In this document: positions 57,316-64,000 of the stretch, piece by piece
Layout: each line of letters begins with the position of its first letter
Numbering within the stretch: the stretch's first letter is position 1
Assembly (NCBI GenBank): GCA_011037195.1
Contig: JAAEAF010001591.1
Location: forward strand, 1-64,000
DNA: 64,000 bases
Direction: 5' to 3'
From: Triatoma infestans
Taxonomy: Eukaryota > Arthropoda > Insecta > Hemiptera > Reduviidae
Position numbers and translations under genes: made by a program
Notes under the pieces: model-generated
The model's database searches: none
Seen by the model: only the letters and a program-made list of their open reading frames with translations
Told to the model about the DNA's origin: nothing

Positions 57316-58912
57316 TCTTTGATTTCACATAGTTCTGCAGAATTTGTAGCATTAAATTTCAAATTTTATGTGTTGTGAGGTTGGTTTGGCACGCTATTCT
57401 AGACTCACCACTTCTGTAATCACCATTCTTCTTTGTGCCTTAGTAGTCTCCTACTAGCTTTACATTTAACGTTATAGGACAATAAATAAAATTTGTTATT
57501 TTATACATATATATAGTTATATTGAAGCCGTAAGAGAAATTGGTGTGTGTGTATTTCACCCATGTGAATTATAAGCTATATTTCTTGTGTTCCTCTTAGA
57601 AGCTTCGTTCTTTTTTTTAAAAAAGTTCTACAACTTGGGGATCGGATATGTAATGCGTAGGTGGTGTTATATGTTTTCATGTTATTTTATATTTCATTTT
57701 TTTTTTTTTGCTATTAAAAATAAATAACAAGGTATCAAAAGACTATAAAAATAAATTTCTTATCTCTTCACCATAAGTACCATAAACAACATGCGAAAAC
57801 CATTAAGAATTTTACAAGGTCAAGTTAAAATTAAGATAAAAATACTGGAGAAGTAAGTTTTTTTTTTTTTTTTACTTTCTTTTGTTTTGTTTTATTGTGA
57901 TTGTATAAGTGTGAATGAGAGGGTGATAAGATGGCGTGCAAATTGTTTCATTTCTTTCTTTTATTTTTTACTTGTCACTTTCACGATATTTATCAGCTGC
58001 AAAACTAATACTAAATCTTACATGCCCTGATTGTATTTATTCCAATTCCATGTTGTAAGAACTCTTCGTTTTCTTGAGATCTATACAGCTGCCCTCCCTC
58101 TTCTTTCGCCGATATTGTATATAGATATGTTGCTCCCACGATAGTCAGGGTCACTCTTTCTCTCCCCCTCTCTCTCCAAGATTAAGAGACAGCAACATCA
58201 GCTGCCCCTAAGGCTGTAAAGAAAAACTTTTACCCCGTTTTTGCCTATGGAATGTGCAGCAACGACGAATACACTTCTTCCAAAGTCTGGTCAAACCATT
58301 AAAGACAGGTCTCTTCTCTCTCTACCCCCTCTCGCCCTTCCAACAACAACGACTACTACTACTACCAATTTTATCTGAATCTTTTTACCTCTTGTTTTTC
58401 TATAATTTAAAGTTCTTCTTTGTTCGCTCACACTTTGGCCCAACAACAACACACAAAACTCTCCTTCAATGTTTTTTACTACACTTGCACGAAAACTTTC
58501 CAGGCGATCACGAAATGTTGGAAAAAAAGAAGAATGAGAGAGAGACATAATACAGAGAAAGAACGTAGTTTTAGAGGGGGGGGGGGAAGTAAAAAAGGAC
58601 ATTAAGTCACGTCACTTTCCCTTCAAATATGGATGGACTGAGAAATGTTTCAGTGTACTTGAAACTGGGAGAATAAAAGAAAATGCGACTATAAAATTCT
58701 ATTATCTAACTTCAGAATACTACGTATTAATATTATTCAAGCAACAATAAACTAACAAATATAATAAAAAGTATTCTGTATTATTATATGTTTTATGAGG
58801 ATCGCTGATATGGTGAAACTATACTTCCTTTTATTAATTAATTTTTTGGAAAAAAATTCCAACTTTTTCCATATTATCACCCTTTATAGAAAATGTCGGT
58901 TACAAATTAAAA
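57316..58912. other. No recognised gene; pyrimidine-rich patch
   Basis: 58080-58620 is CT-rich on the plus strand with overlapping open frames on both strands that are low-complexity. It could be a UTR or promoter, but no protein is recognisable. Confidence 0.35.
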
Positions 58913-59901
58913 AAAATCTGGTGTGAAACAGTCACACAACTTTCTCTTACTCCTGTTCTCCAAATTATAATTGACAACTTTTATAGTTTGTGTACCAAAT
59001 TTAATGAGATTCGTCGAAAACTGAAAAAAACTGTTCAGTAAAAGAGCACTTCCGGTTTACTAATTTTCTTGAAACTCGGAATTTTGACCATGTATTTATT
59101 TCTAATTAATTTTGTTTGGATGATAGAATTGTATAATCAACTGTGTGATAGCACATACAGAGAAAAATATAACCCCATCCCTCCCCTAAAAGTGCCCTTA
59201 AATAAATTTTCCCAGAGAAATGTTTCAAATAAAAGTTGTAAATCTTTGCATGTTTAGTTTATATAACAAGTTTTAAGAAAATCGTCGGAGCCATTTTTGA
59301 GAAAATTGCGAAAAAGTGAAAAAATCATTTAGTAAAGTGGTAAAGTAAACGCACTTCCGGTTATCCGATTTTTTTCAAACTCGGAATTTCAACAACATAT
59401 TTAATTCTAATCAACATTATTTAGATGACAGAATTGTCTAATAAACTGAAATAGCACTTTAGATGGAAACCTAACTACCCCTCCCCAAAAGTGCCCTTAA
59501 ATGCATTTTCCTGGAGAAATGTTTCAAATAAAAGTTGTAGCTCTTTCTATATGTGGTTGATGTTTCAAGTTTAAAGAAATCGTCGGAGCCATTTTTGACA
59601 AAATCGCAAAAAAGTAAAAAATCCAACTAGTAAAGTGGTACTTCCGATGAGGAATTTTGACAGATAACGTACAGTCAGATCCCATGGTGACCCCTAAACG
59701 GAATATCAAGTTTCAACTTTCTACGGTTTTTCGTTTTTGAGCTATGCTGTTCACATACATACACACACACACACAGACTATTTCGCTAAAAATCACTTTT
59801 TTGGACTCAGGGGACCTCAAAACGGATATTTTCAGTGAAAACTCGATATCGAAAATTTGACACAATTACAATACTTTTTCTTACTAGGAGTAAGAGAAAG
59901 T
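58913..59901 (-). repeat. Full-length three-module family A copy
   Basis: tctggtgtgaaacagtcac with ctttctcttactcc to taggagtaagagaaagtaaa. Three acttccgg-type blocks at 59050, 59353 and 59640. Flanked on both sides by an aaattaaaaaaaa string, a possible target duplication. Confidence 0.9.
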
Positions 59902-59989
59902 AAAAATTAAAAAAAAAGCTAGGCAATTAAAAGTAATTTAAAAAAAAAAACTATATAAAAGGATAATCAAAATGTTATAAACAACTTTT

Positions 59990-61310
59990 CACTTTCTCTT
60001 ACTCCTACTTTCACTTACGTAAGGTGGGAAGTATTGCGACCGTGCAAGATTTTCTAAATTGAGGTTTCATCGGAACCACATGTTTTGAGGTCCACTGAAT
60101 TAGAGAAATAAGTTTTTAGTGTATACAGCAATATAACATTGCGTAATCCCAACCTGCCCCGATTCAGAAATATCACTCGGTCTATGATATGCTACCTGAA
60201 GCATACCTACAACTTCAAGTGACCAACAAGTTACTAAAGCGACTTCCCTGGATAGTGAGCTCCGTGTATGCGCTTTACAAACTGTTTACTCGCGTTTTCC
60301 GGAGTATACATGGTTGCACATATACACAGATGGTTCCTCAAATCCGGGAAGCGGTGAGACCGGGGCAGGATACTACTCGCGCCTTTTCCAGGGAAGTGTG
60401 CCAGTTGGTGTTCCATTAAGTAACTTTGACGGAGAGGTAGCTGCAATTGAAGGAGCAGCATTAGTACTGGCTAATATGTCTCCTTATCAAGCAATTATTG
60501 CCATCTGCGGAAACGCCTCAACCATGTGCCTCGTGATACTCGCTGCAGAGGTTTACTCTCACAGTTAAACCACAAAGGTTTCAACGTGAGGATGCAGTGG
60601 GTAGCCAGTCATGTCGGGCTAGAAGGGAATAAGAAGGCGGATATCCTGGCTAAAAGGGGTGCAATGAGGAGCAATGCCCAGTTGAAAGCACCCTTAAGTC
60701 AAGCTAAGGGCGAATCAAGTCGGCCATTAAGCGCAGCAGCGTCGAGCGGTATAGGGCTCTTGCGGAAGGTAAGAAATAGCCGCAGCTGGCAGAAAGAGCT
60801 CTTCCCTGCAATTTGCCTCGCGATGTAGGAGTTGCAGCGTTTCGTCTGGTGACCGGCCACGACTATCTCCAAGCTCACTTATACATGATTGGCGTGGTTG
60901 AGAATGACCAGTGCCGACTATGCCAGGAAGGGAAATGGATGCAGGACCCCCTGGAAGTTTGCGCGCAGCCTTAAAGGATGTCCGCGACTCCGCTTACCAG
61001 TCTGGTTCGCAATGCAGCAGCGTGCGCGTGTATTGGGCAGCACGACACCTTATGGCAATGCTGCGACGGGTGAGCGTTGGATAAAACAAAAAAAAATTAA
61101 TGCTCTTCTGTATGTGTTTGTGTGTGTGGTTAACAGAATATCTCAAAACAAAAAAAAGTCCCAGGAGGCTTGGAACTTGGATATTCCATTCAAGTACAAC
61201 CACCGTATCAGGCGCGAATATTTCGGTCAAAATCCATCGACCGGAAGTGTGACTTTACAGAATTTTTTCTTTTCAGTTTTTCACGACTTTCTCGAAAATC
61301 TGGTAAGTCT
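59990..61310 (+). repeat. Family A copy split by a LINE
   Basis: 59990-60118 (ctttctcttactcc to gtttttagtg) and 61100-61310 (ctgtatgtgtttgtgtgtg, agaatatctcaaaac, ccggaagtgtgac) are adjacent parts of the family, separated by the LINE. Confidence 0.82.
60119..61098 (+). pseudogene. LINE 3' end: RNase H and C-terminal Cys motif
   Basis: FPEYTWLHIYTDGSSNPGS (first catalytic Asp) is followed by FDGEVAAIEGAALVL (Glu). The third position reads ICGNAS, where RNase H normally has an Asp. After a frameshift near 60520 come MQWVASHVGLEGNKKADILA (His and last Asp of the fold) and then AAFRLVTGHDYLQAHLYMIG and CRLCQEGKW, the LINE C-terminal Cys motif. The frame ends near 61085 just before an A run (61085-61095), with almost no 3' UTR. 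It is 5'-truncated. It is clearly GC-richer than its surroundings, which suggests a recent arrival. It belongs to an RNase H-bearing LINE group, distinct from the 41941-42790 copy. Confidence 0.88.
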
Positions 61311-61488
61311 CGAGGATCATTTACTTATTTTTTCTTTAATTGTTCATGCAGTAAACTCTGGCAGACGGCATTTGCCATTGCCTATATATTATGTTTTTTT
61401 CATAATTGTACTGTACAAGTCTTAAATAAAAATATTATTATTATTATTATTATCATTAAGTCTCGTGGATTTTAAACTTATTGTACTT
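61311..61488. other. Spacer with ATT repeat
   Basis: (ATT)n at 61428-61455. Confidence 0.5.
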
Positions 61489-61790
61489 ATCAGAGATATC
61501 TTCCGTAATAGCCTGTTTCTTTTTGTGGTCTTCGACCGGTTTCCGGCGTTCATCCATTTTCAGGATGTTTTTGTCAAAATAGTGTGATAACATAGACTTG
61601 CACCGAGCAAATTTAGTTAATAGACGAAGGTGCATCTACGTTATCTCACTATTTTGACAAAAACATCCTGATGATGGGCGAATGCCCCAAACTGGCCGAT
61701 GACCACCAAAAGAAGCAGGCTATCATGGAAAATATCTCTGATGCTTTCCAGTTCTGCGGAACCAACCACAAAAATTATTGTACTTACACT
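61489..61790. repeat. Family B head-to-head pair
   Basis: A minus unit (61489-61622) and a plus unit (61622-61790) are mirror images about 61625. Cores: minus 61526-61567 has ctgaaaa (one conserved G lost); plus 61664-61703 has CTGATGA but CAAA for GAAA. Each core therefore has one substitution at a conserved base. The plus unit keeps the long tail with ttctgcggaaccaacc. Confidence 0.82.
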
Positions 61791-62119
61791 TTACACTATA
61801 AGAGGCCTATCACTTTTCTTTTCTTTTAAACTTTTTTTGGATAAACCATTTTAAATGAAGATTGTAGGCGATGTATTGCGACGTTACGGCTTATCTGTAA
61901 TATTATACCGTTTCACTTATATAACTATGTAATATTAATTACAGTTGGAGATGTTAAGAAGTACAAATCGAAATTTGTGGAGGTTGCCATTGAAAGTTGA
62001 GAAATATGTAAGACATTGGACATTTAACGTGTTCAAATTGAAGTTTTTGTTTATCTTTTTTTTTTTTGTAACGTCGCTGTTGCATTGTAAAAAGTCCCTT
62101 TCAAAACACACACACACAC

Positions 62120-62157
<38 letters not shown>

Positions 62158-63049
62158 CTATTTTTGTGTTCATTTTTTCCCCCTATCTATTATACAATTT
62201 TAGACAGCACTAGTTGAGCATCTGAACTGAAATCATAACCTATTATCCAGGCACAGGCGTACTATTTTCCTGATTTTCTTCGCCATAATTTACGGCATTC
62301 GGCAGTGTTTTTCTTACTACCAACACGGATTATATTAAACCAATTTTTGTATTATCATTGATATTTTCTATTTTATTTCTTTCTTTTTTTTTGTATAGAA
62401 AGTTAGATCAACCAATGGTTGGAAGTAATTTAAAAAGAAAATTCAAAACTGTTTTATAACCACTGTACGGTTTGTTGGTCGTTATTACCATAGAATATAT
62501 ATTCTTTAATTCTGCTTTAAAAAAACAACAAAAAGCATACAGATTATCCGTGAGACCAATATTGGGCATTCTTATGAAGATAATTATACTAAAGGCATTG
62601 AAAATATCCTATTTCTTTCATTTCTTTCTTTATCAATGGACTTAATTCAATTAGATGCCTAGAGAGTGAGTACGCTTAAACGCCAGATTTGTTGCGATCT
62701 AGTTCTCTGTTAAATCTTCTTACGGTAACTGTATTTCTACACTAGTAATAATCAACTAGTAAAATACAGATAATTTCGGCTGGATGAGAGTTTTTGCGAT
62801 GTTCAGTTTCTCTTCTTATTACAAATTCTCACAGTTGTAATTGGACAAATTCTCTTCAAAGACCCAATAATTATACATTGGAAATTCCGCAACTCTACCA
62901 GACGAAGGGATCGTACATTGTGTAGAAATTGTGTTATAAGAATGAATTTCATTCCTCTTCAAACCTCTTCAGAACTTTCCAAAAATCAATTTATATATAA
63001 AAAAAAAAGATTCATATAAAAATAGAAAGGTTCTTCTACGAGAATTGGT
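61791..63049. other. No recognised gene
   Basis: A CA run (62105-62120) passes into a TA run (62122-62152). Otherwise AT-rich. Confidence 0.45.
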
Positions 63050-63112
63050 CAATAACATAGTGATTATTCTAAGCCGTTTCGACACTTATATAAAGCTTCT
63101 TCAGGGCTACAA
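63050..63112 (-). repeat. Possible PLE-type terminal fragment
   Basis: The minus strand has GCCCTGAAGAAGC, a short hairpin, CGAAACGGC. This resembles the family B/C grammar (CTGAAGA ... GAAA) but with poor stems. Confidence 0.3.
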
Positions 63113-63344
63113 AAATATAGAGAAGGAAAGTGTAATACAATAACTCCACATTTGGTAAAAACTAAAAATTAGGAATTTTATGAAAAATTGAAAATTGTTA
63201 ATTTATTTACAGCTGTGTGAAAAATTATATATGTAATATATATCTAATTGACGTATATCATATATATGAATATTATATCTAATACGTCGTCAATATTAGA
63301 TATATTTTATATCTAATACTCCCCCCATATAACAAAATTTGACC

Positions 63345-63930
63345 ACTTTTCAGTAAGATTCCTTAGAAAATTCTTAAAATTAAGTTTCTCAGAAAACTGT
63401 ATCAAATAAATATGATAGATTTATATCTGTACAGTTAATTATTCTCGAGGAAATTGTCGTAGTGTTTTCTAAAAACATCTGAAAAAGCTAATCTAGGAAT
63501 CTAATCTGTAAAGCTACGCTACATTTCCGGTTGTGATTTTTCTTCAAGTATTTAATGTATGGAAACTAATATTACATAGTAAGTACATCTTATATATATG
63601 TAATTAGTTACTATGCAAATTAAAAAAAAAAAGGATACGAAGTTTGAAAAAAATCGTTAGAGCCATTTTCGAGAAAATGGCAAAAAAAAAACATTCAGTA
63701 AACCAGCAGTTCAGGTTCGCTGGATTTTGCCTGAAACCTTCATGCCAGATGCGTTGATAGTATACAAACGGAATACCAAGTTTTGAACCTCCTGCAATAT
63801 TTTGTTTATGAGATATTTTGTTACACCTTAACACACGCACCCATACAGACCACTCGCTATTGGAAACCTAGTTTCTAAAATCTGGTACAATCGCAATACT
63901 TTCCTCTTACTGGAACGGGGGGGGTGAGAG
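63345..63930 (-). repeat. Family A copy
   Basis: Two modules (acatttccggttgtg near 63520; agttcaggttcgctgg near 63710) and a worn left end with cctcttactgg. Confidence 0.7.
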
Positions 63931-63962
63931 AATGTTTTAATTAAAAAAAAAAACTTTTTCTA

Positions 63963-64000
63963 GGGAAGGGATTAGTTCAGTAGTTAGCGCACTGGACTCC
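63963..64000 (+). repeat. Start of a tRNA-derived SINE (cut by window edge)
   Basis: gggattagttcagtagttag and gcgcactgg form an A-box-like tRNA 5' half similar to the start of the SINE at 39285-39548. The rest lies outside the window. Confidence 0.5.

Noticed and set aside
58254..58605. Overlapping ~100-codon frames on both strands
   Set aside because: Low-complexity CT/GA tract that stays open in several frames at once.

Overview
The window is AT-rich DNA from an animal genome, almost certainly an invertebrate. An arthropod is plausible from the look of the LINE C-termini, but I cannot assign a taxon. It contains no intact host gene. Its coding content is the wreckage of transposable elements: a family-B DNA polymerase of the Polinton/Maverick type, a BEL/Pao LTR retroelement, a Penelope-like element (PLE), a hAT-like transposon, a mariner, a PIF/Harbinger, four non-LTR (LINE) 3' ends and tRNA-derived SINEs. 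All have stops, frameshifts or truncations. The only hint of a host gene is a 132-bp exon-like block at 12525-12656 with good splice sites and a symmetric phase.

Layout. 1-4357 is a near-palindrome of two 1.9-kb arms around a 0.57-kb centre; each arm ends in the same broken polymerase fragment. 4404-8870 is a 4.5-kb satellite array. 8985-11516 is the 3' half of a BEL/Pao element (integrase, DUF5641-like tail, polypurine tract, 3' LTR), itself split by an 0.8-kb insertion. 11.6-16.8 kb is mostly old repeats plus the exon candidate and a GC-richer island. 16849-19477 is bounded by hAT-type termini with an 8-bp target duplication, and inside it sits a PLE (17194-18857) with a perfect 13-bp target duplication. 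19.5-35 kb holds a LINE, many copies of an interspersed element called family A here, and an internally deleted mariner (30680-31567). 35-38.5 kb is a cluster of PLE terminal repeats in fold-back arrangement. 39-47 kb has two SINEs and two LINE remnants. 47-64 kb continues with family A copies, one carrying a Harbinger insertion and another a LINE insertion. A SINE starts at the right edge.

Two repeat systems tie the window together. Family A (0.7-1.0 kb when full length) has more than 20 copies or fragments in both orientations, with 15-bp inverted ends (ACTTTCTCTTACTCC) and two or three internal ~280-bp modules. It is the commonest insertion target here. Families B and C are short PLE-type terminal repeats, each with a recognisable hammerhead-ribozyme core. 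Position 7 of the CUGANGA box, the only free position of that core, is found here as A, T, C and G. Several copies are arranged head to head. The PLE with a 13-bp target duplication ends exactly in a family B unit, which links the ribozyme-like motif to an identified RT/GIY-YIG retroelement.

All coordinates for degenerate repeats are by eye and may be off by tens of bases. Family names A-F are local labels, not database names.
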